Part shown: one piece after another, positions 18,912-28,700 of the stretch
Numbering within the stretch: the stretch's first letter is position 1
Layout of the letters: each line of letters begins with the position of its first letter
NCBI GenBank assembly: GCA_005223375.1
Contig: RXOD01004087.1
Location: 1-29,302 of the forward strand
Direction: 5' to 3'
Source of the DNA: Amoebophrya sp. AT5.2
Lineage: Eukaryota > Sar > Dinophyceae > Syndiniales > Amoebophryaceae
Length of the DNA: 29,302 bases
The notes under the pieces: generated by a model
The model's database searches: none
Seen by the model: the letters and a program-made list of their open reading frames with translations, nothing else
What the model was told of the DNA's origin: nothing
Translations under genes and position numbers: made by a program

Positions 18912-19645
18912 TCAGCACGTGTCGTCGTCGTAAAGCCACTGCGTATTTTTCGGATTGGAGCCCCGCGGGTGCGACCTCACGTAGGCGTCGTTACTGTCCG
19001 GCAAGACTTTGCGTTCCGCGGACGCCAGCATGCTCTGGATGGAAAGGCAGACCTGTTGTGTGTGCCTGATGGGGTGGAGGGACTCGCTCTCGTTCTCGAC
19101 GTCGAGCTCGAGTTCGAAGAGCAGTACTATGAATAAGAAGACAAAAAACAAAAAGGTTGTTTACTTTTTATATTTTTTTGCTGATTATTATAGCGTCAGC
19201 ATCAGCAACCCCGCTATCTTCTTCATCTCGGACTCGATCGATGGTTTCTAGTAAAGCCGAACTGTACTACCTGAACCTGTTTCTTTTATACTCATCAAGA
19301 ACACATTTTGCTATCAAAAAAATGAAGGAGTTGGAGTTGCACCTTTTCCACCGTGAGCGCCGGCGACCATCCGCTTCCCAGTATCGACAGGCATATGTGT
19401 CCGTTCGTGTATATATGCGGGTGTACTGGCGTCGGATCCTGAAACCAGACGATTGGCGACTCTAGCGGGTACCTCTCTGTGAACTGGAAGTATATCCGGA
19501 AGGTCTCGCCCTGGTACAGGGAGCCTTCGGGGCCGTTTATCTCGATCTCGATCTCACGGTCGCGGCCGGGGAATTGTATCAGCGTGAGGCCGTGAGTGTT
19601 ATTCGACAGCTGAGTCAGCTCCTTGGTCAGCCGGTTGCGGTACAT
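18912..19645 (-). CDS. UBE2W: Ubiquitin-conjugating enzyme E2 W (UBE2W-type), two exons
   Basis: Exons 19645-19343 and 19052-18912 join in frame to 147 residues (human UBE2W 151). UBE2W transfers ubiquitin to the N-terminal amine of disordered substrates instead of to lysine. Landmarks: RLTKELTQL at the N-terminal helix, RYPLESPIVWF, VHPHIYTNGHICLSIL with catalytic Cys85, WSPALTV, and a C-terminus PKNTQWLYDDDTC against human KKTKWWYHDDTC. The HPH at 75-77 replaces the HPN of canonical E2s, a UBE2W hallmark. The splice joins AAG to GTCTGC to restore TVEKVCLSIQSML, matching human SVQSVCLSI. The ATG at 19645 aligns with the human start, and TGCACTCAG lies 12 bases before it as a possible trans-splice acceptor. 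Assignment is very secure. Confidence 0.95.
19053..19342 (-). other. UBE2W intron (290 bp)
   Basis: Donor GAAAAG|GTGCAACTCC and acceptor CACAACAG|GTCTGCC, phase 0 after Lys101. AG-GT occurs at both ends. Without removal the frame stops shortly after the donor and the conserved C-terminal tail is lost. Confidence 0.9.
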
Positions 19646-19767
19646 GTTTTGGCAGCTGAGTGCAGATGCTGCTCGTTGGTCAAGTCATCAAGCGATACTC
19701 AGAGATAAACATGGTCCTGCCGATTTTGGTGGAGGTCTTCAAGATTCAAAAGAGCGAATTCAGCGAT

Positions 19768-20034
19768 TCAAAGCGAACGGTAGCTGGAGGTGCTCGAGAA
19801 AAACACCACGATCTTCAGATACGTACGTGTTGCAAGTACTAGGAGTACTTCTACGTAGTTGTTCTTTGTGACACTGTACTGAAGAGTGTATGATTCACGA
19901 AGCTCCTGCAGCGTCAACGAGAACGGAACCGAGATCACCAACAAACAAGGCAACCGATGCTTTTCTTTCGTCCGCTGGGCCAGCACTAGCTCACCGAGTT
20001 GAGGAGGGCGGGACCAATAGTACACTTCACGCAT
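19768..20034 (-). CDS. Possible 88-aa protein, unrecognised
   Basis: A minus-strand frame from the ATG at 20034 to TGA at 19768, between the PRMT stop and the UBE2W start. It reads MREVYYWSRPPQLGELVLAQ at the N-terminus, then LPCLLVISVPFSLTLQELRE, and ends Ser-rich. The first 55 residues look protein-like; the rest (VLLVLATRTYLKIVVFF) could be intronic, since GTACGTATCTG in that stretch is a good donor. Same strand as its neighbours. It could be a separate small gene, an upstream exon or chance. No family recognised. Confidence 0.25.
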   Translation of the reverse strand: MREVYYWSRPPQLGELVLAQRTKEKHRLPCLLVISVPFSLTLQELRESYTLQYSVTKNNYVEVLLVLATRTYLKIVVFFSSTSSYRSL

Positions 20035-20294
20035 TCTAATTCTTATTGCACGATGAACAAAATCAAGAAACACGAATGCGCGATGAACTGCATCCCGCTA
20101 TGGGCTCTTCACTACAACGCCGGGTCGTTTCATACAGATACATTCGTGCGTTTGTGCGTTCTCCCGTGGCATGGATGGGCCGTGGGAGGGTGACTGATGA
20201 TAAATCTTCGACATGTCATTACGACGAGTGCATACGTTGGTTGTGCTCGTGCACGGCTTAGATTAGCTCCGCGAATCCGTCTCACCAGACCAGC

Positions 20295-21743
20295 TCACGT
20301 CTCGAGTCCGATTTCGTACCATCTTTTGTTTTCAGCGCTCTGCGTGAGACTCAGTGAAAACTCGATCTCTTCGCCTTCCCCGACTTCGGCGTAAATTCGG
20401 TTGTCACCGTCGGACGACAGAAACACAATACTCTGCTTCCAGTGTGTCGACGGTCGGTCGGGTGCCGTCGAGAGTTCAACGGCTGGCTCAAGTGCATACT
20501 GCTCTGCAGCTGCTCCCGGAAACACGCAACGAAACCAGATCCCTACTCCGCCGAAGAGACCTGGTTTGTTCGTCGCGAACCGCAAAGCATTGGGCGCGCT
20601 GCGAATTTCGCGCAACTGAGGAACCGTGATCGTTTTCAGATCCAGCTTGGCCATGACCTTGCCCGCGCAAAGCAGCTCGGACTGCGAAAACCCGCGGGAA
20701 ACATTCGGGTTTGAAGCGAAGTCCTCTACTTTCTCGTCAGGCTCCTTGGCGGTCAATCTCAATTTGGTGTCCCTGCCGAAAATTTCGTTGAAGCCCTGCA
20801 GCTCGAGGCCTGCGTAGAAATTGTCTGGATGGAAGTATCCCTTTTCTGCCAAGGCTTTCTCCCGACGAAACTCCGTCAAATCCAGGGGAGCGCAGAGGAT
20901 TTCGCAGTAGTCAGGGAGAATCAACGGAGTAAAAGCGTCGTCGTGGTCGTAGTCCTCTTTCTGGTGCTTGAGGAAACGGTCACGAGCAAACACCACGGAA
21001 TCCAGCATGGCCTCGTGGAGCAAGTGAAAACCCATCCACTCAGAGACGAGCACATCGATGCAGCGAAAGTCGGATGCATCATCGCGAACCGCAGTCTCTC
21101 TTTCTGATTCAGGCACCGGTGCCACTTCGTCTCGTTCTCCTCCCTGCCCGCCTGCCGCAGCAGCTTCCGGCGTCTCTTTTGCCTTTGTATCTGAGACTGA
21201 ATGAGTTTGCGCATCCACCTGCAGCTCCGTCGTTTTCGACGTTTCCGCCGTCGATATTGGGATTGTCCTCTCCCCCTTCTCCGCGCCGGCCCGCAGCCCT
21301 GCATCCACGTCCAAAAAATCTTTTTTGCGCAACTCCTCCACTCGCTTCGCGTGCACAAATATCCGGTCTTCCAGGCCGTTTTTCTTCACCAAATCTGTCG
21401 CCAGCTTCGCCATCTTCGCACAACCTTCCACCGCATGGACGACGCGGCAGCCACCCAGTTTCACGAGCAGGATCGCCAAAATGCCGCTCCCCGTTCCCAC
21501 GTCCATGGCCGTTCGCCCGCCAATTTGTGTCCGCAGGGAGGCAATCGCAGCAGCATAAGCGTCCATGCGGGGCCGGTCCTGCAGCATGAGCCGGTGGACG
21601 CTCAAGTCACCATACGAGGTGAAGTAGTCCGCGTCCTGTGCAGCTGAGCTGCGGGTTTGCGTTGAGCTTCCGGCGCCGAGTAACGGGTTTGCGCCGAGCT
21701 TGCGCCGCTTCAGCTCGCGCTTCGTCGTGGTCGTGGCAGACAT
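20295..21743 (-). CDS. Type I protein arginine N-methyltransferase (PRMT1/6-like)
   Basis: 482 residues, single exon, ATG at 21743. Transfers methyl groups from SAM to arginine side chains of nuclear and RNA-binding proteins. Landmarks in order: YFTSYGDLSVHRLMLQDRPR (about 40-59, the YxxYxxxxxHxxML region), motif I AMDVGTGSGIL 79-89, AVEGCAKMAKLA, the double-E loop SEWMGFHLLHEAML with E235 and E244, PDYCEILCAPL, and a THW loop at about 433-435 followed by KQSIVFL. The double-E loop and LLHEAMLDSVVFAR recall PRMT6, but PRMT1 or PRMT8 kinship is possible. Human PRMT6 is 375 residues; most of the excess is a low-complexity insert at about 140-226 just before the double-E loop. Motif I has GSG where GTG is usual. 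Family assignment secure, subtype less so. Confidence 0.93.
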   Translation of the reverse strand: MSATTTTKRELKRRKLGANPLLGAGSSTQTRSSAAQDADYFTSYGDLSVHRLMLQDRPRMDAYAAAIASLRTQIGGRTAMDVGTGSGILAILLVKLGGCRVVHAVEGCAKMAKLATDLVKKNGLEDRIFVHAKRVEELRKKDFLDVDAGLRAGAEKGERTIPISTAETSKTTELQVDAQTHSVSDTKAKETPEAAAAGGQGGERDEVAPVPESERETAVRDDASDFRCIDVLVSEWMGFHLLHEAMLDSVVFARDRFLKHQKEDYDHDDAFTPLILPDYCEILCAPLDLTEFRREKALAEKGYFHPDNFYAGLELQGFNEIFGRDTKLRLTAKEPDEKVEDFASNPNVSRGFSQSELLCAGKVMAKLDLKTITVPQLREIRSAPNALRFATNKPGLFGGVGIWFRCVFPGAAAEQYALEPAVELSTAPDRPSTHWKQSIVFLSSDGDNRIYAEVGEGEEIEFSLSLTQSAENKRWYEIGLET

Positions 21744-22711
21744 ATTGAATTGATCGATGAAAAAAGTAGTGGATATAAAATTTTTTCTTCAACGGCTTGT
21801 CTTCAGCGGGAAGATCTTGAGTCATCTAGAGTCAGTAAAATCAAGTGATTCTTTGCTTCGAAATCCAGCCCACAAGGTCCCTGTCGTAAAGGAAGGAACA
21901 TGCCATTGACCGAAATGTCCGACTTTCCCGTGGATAAGCGCAAGTTGGATCGTCGTCACAAAATCAAGAACAAGATCCACGATTTCCAATGAACATTGAC
22001 CGTCTTCGTCGATCTCCTGAGGCGGAGCGGAAGAACGTCACCTCAAACGCTTTCGGCAATTTTCGCGGTCGCAGCGAAGTTCGCCAGGAGCGCATCCAAT
22101 GCGACCAGACATCCAAAAATGTGACCAGACATTTCGAGTAAGTACACATCGACCCCATTCTCATCACCTGAGCCCGGCAAAAATGAAAATGAATCAATTA
22201 GCATTTTACCGCTGAAGAAGCTTTTCTTCTTCGAAACTTCTTGGAATGTTGTCCCCTGTATCCAGGTTCTGTCCCGGACGGGTGGCCCGCTGGTAGTGAA
22301 TGGGAACATCTACATGTGCTGGACACCAGTCAGTGACACAGACACTGATCTCGTCAAGGTATGTGCAGTAGTCAAACCAAACGTATAGACCAAGACCAAG
22401 CAGGCGGCCTCGCACCTAGTAACAAGTTCCGCTAGTGTACTCTTTTTTTACTGAAATCATGGTGCCTAAATCTATACATCGGTGGCATTGACGCTCGAAA
22501 CAAGCATCGAAGCCGTCGACTGTTAGAGCGCGATCATCGTTGTAAAGGTGGAAATCGAAAAAAATACACGTACTATTTTACTTTTCATTCTCTCGGTTTC
22601 AATGAATCTCGAGTCTGCTATTGCCATTCCGCTCCAGACGACTCAGCTCCATCAATAATTTTGGTTTTCATTCTTTACCTCCTCGTTCATCAACAGCCTC
22701 GTCGACGCTCC
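21744..22711. other. Intergenic, conflicting short open frames
   Basis: About 970 bp between the PRMT start and the last exon of the giant membrane-protein gene. Between 22043 and 22415 two minus-strand frames and one plus-strand frame (22125-22358) are open together, each with protein-like composition, and none has a recognisable domain. The A/T-rich part at 22440-22680 shows nothing I can name. Confidence 0.4.
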
Positions 22712-25700
22712 TCAATCTCCACCGCCAACCGCGGCTCCTGGCGCTCTGTCTGCACCAGTAGGCCTACCACCCCCGTCCATCCCCGTGAAGTTGGTGGTCC
22801 TTTCCGCCAACTGCGTTCCAAGTTCACAGATACCTAAAACGGATAAGACGCACGCCACTAGCAAGATCGCGAAGCCGGAATCCAGCACACACTCCAGCAT
22901 GCGACCGTGGGAGTCGAGGTGCTTCACGGTCACGTACAGTGGGGCGGAAAACGCGGTTACAGCGTAAGCGATGACGGCCGCAAAAATCTTCCACTGATTT
23001 TATTGGAGGTGGCGATTAGAGTATCTATTGGGCATGGGCTGCAGTTTTTTTTACAGTACCTGTAGAGTAGACACAGACAGCACATGCACACTAGGTAGTA
23101 ATAGTACCTTCCCCTCCCCGAAGCTCAGCACCGACGCTCCGTATGGCAATTGATATTGTCCCAGCGCCCAGTATGACCTGCTGTCTTCTTTGTTCATCGG
23201 ATTTGCAGTTGTCGGCGTCGCAGTTTCAATTTGGTTCACGGCCCTGGCGTCGTCTACGATCCGCGCCGCCATTTTGGAGCTGTGGCTTCCAGGAGGCCTG
23301 GGGGTCGACCCTCCAGCACCTCGAGCAGCACCTCCACCACCTCCGGCGCCTTCTTCCAGAAACGAGCTTGGTCGCGATGAGAAGCCCGCCGCTCGGAAGG
23401 TACTGGTCGCGGACGACGTCGATGTCGAAAAGGCCGCAGAGGAGGGCCACCCGTTGAACGCTCCCGCCGGTCCGATACAGTAGCTCCGCAGCCAGAGCTC
23501 GTGGGCGCAGAACAGGATCACCACGCTCAGGATGCAAAAGTGCGCTCCCAGGAACAGGTTCAGCACCCGCCGGAGCCGCAGCTTCTCCCAGCGCAGAATG
23601 TGCAGCGCTACGTTCACGTTCTTCTTTTCCAGAACGAAGCCACAACCATACACAATCATGTACAGCTGGTAGACGCGATCAGTCTGCACTAGGAACGCGA
23701 CGGTGTCCAGACAGACGGCACAGAAACGCGTGTAGGAATCCGATTTTCCGAGCAACGTGGTTTGCAGCTCTTTGTCGGTTTCCGTGTACAGAAAGGGCGG
23801 TAGGAGTCCGAAAAGCCGGGCCAGAGTGGGCAGAAGAGCGGCTGCGCCGGCCGAGAGGAGGGACACAAAGGCGGCCCGCTCGTAGACACGGCTGGAAGGT
23901 CCAAGACAGACCTCCGCGGTGGCCGGTCCAGTTGGGCCCGTGCCGGACGCCTGAGCATGTGAAGAATCATCAGAGTGAAGGTCTTCCTGTTCCTCCTGCT
24001 CGTTCTTGCTGTGTTGGTCTTCTGGGTCTGGCTGCTGCTGGGTCAGCATCCTCATTCGATTTCTCCGCAACCGCTGCATTCGCAGGCGCGAGTTTCGCCG
24101 TGACTCGCTGGGGTGTTCGTCCTGCAGCATCAGAAGTTTCTCACTTGCAGTTTCCCCAGCTACCGGCTCTCCCTCGAGCCCGAACAGCGCCCCCCAGTCC
24201 AGAACCAACAGCTCCTTCGCTCGCGAATGAAGTGCTTCCTGCCCTTCGGTTTCCCGTTCTTCGCCCGAGGGCAACAGCACGTCGCAGAGACCGCCGGCAA
24301 ACGTTCCGCTCGCGGCCGCTAGAAGCAGGCTGCTGCAACCCAAAAACGCGAACTCGCAGAACCTTCCCGATGCGTGCAGCCACGCGAACGCGACTGCAGT
24401 CAGCACCATGCGAAGGAGCTTTTCGATGTCGCGGATCATGTTGCGCATCGCCTCGCTTCGGCAAAAGGACTCCACTTCGGCTTCGGCGGATAATTTGGAA
24501 GTGTGACCGCCCTCGTTTTCACCGTCCTCAACATCAACATCGTCCCGGCACGAGGCGGAGACATCTTCCAACCCGCCACCCAGCACGTCGTTTGTAAAAT
24601 GGGACACGAGCGACACATGCATGTTGCAGAAACCGCACACAAATTGGCGTAAGACGAAGAAACGCCTTTTGCTGGCCTGGGACGCAAGCGTGCGGTGCGC
24701 GCATCGGTACACCGAAGCCATCAGGCCCGGAGCGTGGAGTAGCGGATCATCTGCCGACGAGTCACGGCGCTTCTGGATCCTCTTCGACGACCTCCACCCC
24801 GTGGTCAGACTAGAAGGACCAGCGGCAGCGTCAACGCCTGCCGAAACCACAACATGTCCTTGGACGACCGGCACATCGACCTTCTTTGCTTTTCGCTTTC
24901 GGCTCCTCGAGCCGTAATCGTAATGCTCGTTATTGGCGTTCGCGACCGTGCTGCGGAAAGCTCCTGTGAGCGCCGTGTAGTATTCGTCGTGGGCTTCATA
25001 TGGCTCCGTCGACGCTGGGTGCCGCAACGCCGGCTGCTGGTGTGAATTTTCCAAAATTTCGCTCGCTGGAGAAGACGAGGTAGGGGATGATGAAGCATCT
25101 CGACTGTCCACATAGGAGCGCCAGTTCTTGTCGTCGCCTCGAACAAAGCTGCCGGATATTGAGTTGCCGCCAGATGAGCTGGAGCTGCTGCTGCTCGTCG
25201 GCGGCTCTGACGTGACCATCTTGATACCACGACCAGCAACAACGCTTGCCCCTGCGAAAAAATCCTTCAGCTGGGTGCCGGGACCGGACACACCCGTACC
25301 ACGCCGGGATGCAGATGAACCACCTCCGCAGAGGCCGGTCCCCAACAGCGTTTCCTCGTCTGGCGCGTTCAAGAGGACGAAAGCGATTTGCTGGTGGATC
25401 GGGACAACGGCGAGGGATTCCTCGTCATCGAGCTCCGCCTCAATGCACCGACAGGTCGCGACGTCGTAGTTCATACACTGGTTGTGGTCGTCCTCATCTT
25501 TTTGGTCGTCGGCGAATGTCACTCTTCGCCCAACCGCGCCCGCCCGCGAATGACTTGATGGCGCCAGCTGCTGCGTCTCTACTGGCGCGGCTGCCCCGGT
25601 GAATTTGCTTACCACCAGCCGTGTCGTTGCACCACCACTAGGCGATGACCCTCCCGCGACTGCTTTCCTTTTATGTGGTTTCACTTCACGACGGCCCTCG

Positions 25701-28700
25701 ACATCGAAACCGTTCCCATTTTTGTCGTCTTCGTCGTCCTTAGGACGACTGAACATGCTGAATTGGAAGCCATTTCCATGGTCCCGCCGGCCGCGGAAGT
25801 TTCCCCTGCCTCCCAGTCCCAGTAAAAAGTCGCTCTCTCCGACCACATCCTCGTCAGCTCCTCCCCCAGGCTTCGAGCTGCTCGGTGGCGGCGCGATCAG
25901 GTTGGGCGTCTGCAGATACGATCTCTCATACTCGGACGTATCCATACTGCTGTTCACGCCTCCACTCTCGTCCTCGCCCGGCGACTCGCCCGTGCCCGGT
26001 GAAAATAGGGGAATGGCCTCCGGGGATATCACGTGACAGGTGCCTTCGAGGGTCTCGTAGGTCACCTCGTGGACACGCACGATTGGGTCTGCATCGGGGA
26101 GGTAGATATGGGAATCGTCGAGGTCCGGCTCGAGCAGGTTTTTCACGGTGGGCGTCCGGGTCCGCGCCGCCTCGCGGCGGGCTTGTTGCTGGGTAGCGAA
26201 CGCGGCCTGAGATGAAGTTGATGTGCTGTCGTTGCGCGGCGTTTCATCCGACGCGGATTGCTTCGAGGACGAAGACGCTCCACCCGCGCCAGTCGAAGAC
26301 GCCGCGGTAGACTCCATGTCCGAATTGCCTGCGCCCGCGAGGGCGTCCGCAGTACGTGTCGAAGCTGATGAAGACGACGACGCCGCGCGTGTTCCAACGT
26401 TCGCTGCGTTTGCTTCTTTACTCAGCTTCAGGTCTTGTTGGATGATCGTTCGGTAGGGGTTCGACAGAATTGGCTCGCGCAGCTTACCGCTACTGTCCCC
26501 GTGATGATCAGCCCCGCCATGATCCGCCGTGGTCTGCGAGCTCAGCATCCGAATGCTGTTTTTCGCGTCGACGAGGTAGCGCGTAGTGTGTCGGCTCGAC
26601 TCAATCGCAATCACGTCGTCCTTCTCAAGATCGGGGGCGCGCTGTGGTAGCTCGTTCGAGGTCGGCGGATGATCCTCCTCGGGCGAGCGCTCGACTGCTG
26701 CAGCTGCGTTATTGGAAGATGCCGATCCAGCATCCGCATCGTCCTCTTTCTTATTCGACGCTGATGGTGCATCTGCATCCGCACTGTCTCCATGGTCCAC
26801 GTCGGTACTTTCGACAACGCGAGGCGGCAGAAAGTCGTCCGGCGACCGCGAGCCTGACGCCGCGTTTTGCGCGTGTGCAGATGCAGCCTCGTCGCGCATG
26901 GAAGGGGGCCCGGAGTCTAAGGACTCAAGCGCCCCCCCCTCCGCTTGTAGTTGTAGGTGTGCACCACCAGCTGGTACGGGATCCGCATCCGTTGACGCTG
27001 TCGTTAGTAGTGCACGTGCTGGCGGAGGTGCAGGTGGAGGTGGTGCTCCTTGCTCCTCTTGGATCGTTGGCGGGCCTGGCGTGCTACTCGTTGTCGTCTC
27101 GTTCAGTGCGGTTGGCGGGGAGGGCGTCGTTGTTGTTTCATTGAGCACGTTGAGAACGGGCGACGAATTCGCAGTTGACGAGGATGACGAGCTCTTGTGT
27201 TCACCTTCACGAAAGATTTCTGCCGGAAGCCCCCTTCTTGTTCTTGGCCCCGCGCCGCCCGCCCCCTGAGGCGTTGCCAGAAGCTGCGTGTCCCCTTGCT
27301 CATTGCTGCGTTTTGGTCCTCCGATTGACCACGACAAAGATGAACTCACAATCGTCGTAGTCGTTTCTCGTTCAACGGTATGAACGACCTCTGGCGTCAC
27401 GTCTACTAGTTTCTCGATCGCACCGTCTCCCAGCTGCAGCGTCGAGTCATCCAAAATGGACTTATTCATCTCTATCGAGTTCGGGGGCGCTCCAGCTACA
27501 CCAGTAGCACCGTCGGTGAGGGCGGCAGGTGCGGCCCCCCGAGCCTTCAACCACTTCTGGAGCAACCAATGCACGCGGGCCCACCGGCCTCCCTCCTCCT
27601 GCTCCTGCATCTCCTTCTCATCCGCAGCCAACGAAAACGCCGAGACCTCCGGGAACCCCAAAGCAGACAAGTGGCGAAAGTTTTCCTTTGCGTGGTTGTA
27701 GAGCCGCCGCCTGTGCAAGAGGAACATCACCGCAGCATACAGCCAGAAGATGGTGCACTGAAACAGCGACTGCTGCAGGAACGTGGTACCGAACTCGTCC
27801 CACTCCGCTGCGTGAAGAAGAGACACTGAAAAGAAAAAAGTTCGTTGATGTGGGTCGTGAGTCGGAGGCAGCTTTTGCTTGATAAATTGAGAAACAGACC
27901 CTTCTTCCTTGTTTGTTGATTTGAAGAATACAGATACACGTGGCAAGGACCACCACACGGTATTTTCATTCTGAGTGGTACCGACGGCCGCCGCCTTCGG
28001 GTCGGTTTGTCCGAGCAGCGGCGAGAAGGGCGCGAGGGTCTCGACCAGTCGCCTAACGTCGGTGCGGTACTCGTCCATGTCCCAGATGGCGTTTGCCCGC
28101 TCGCACCGGTGGCCACAGTGCATCCGGATGTGAACCACGAAGGCCTGTAGGTACTTGTGCAACCTCTCCGCCCGCGCGCGGGGTGACGTTTTGAAAGTGA
28201 TTTGGTGCCCGGACTCATGCGGTGCCAGCGCCGTGTGCGTAGAGGACGTCGTCGGGAACGGGATGCTTTCTGTTGCGCCCCCCTGCGTAGCCGGGGTTGC
28301 GCCGGCCTGCATCGAGGAAATTGAAGTGCTTGTTCGGCTTGAGCTTGGGTCTTTCGTGTTGTACAACGGCGGGTACGTCGTGGCCGCCTTTTCGACATCG
28401 TCCGGCTGCTGTTCAATTGGAAGATCGCCGAATTCTTCCATGTCAGCGTTTCGTCCCCCACCGGAAGTGGTTAGAAAGCGTTCCAGCACTTCCCGGAACA
28501 CGTCGTGTGTGTCGTATGTCACCGTGGGGTGCAGCAGCCCCGCCTCTTCATCCACGCCCGGAATCAGATCGCCTCGCTTCCCCCGCAACATGGAGGCGGA
28601 GCTCGTCATGTTCTTCCGGTAGTGCTCTTCAGAGAGGCCTGCAAGCGGGATGGCGTGGTCATTGTCGCCGGCGTTTTCGACCTTCACATTGTCGATCCAA

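Noticed and set aside
21900..21992. 30-residue charged plus-strand frame (ATG to TGA)
   Set aside because: Too short, opposite to the gene direction, and no homologue recognised.
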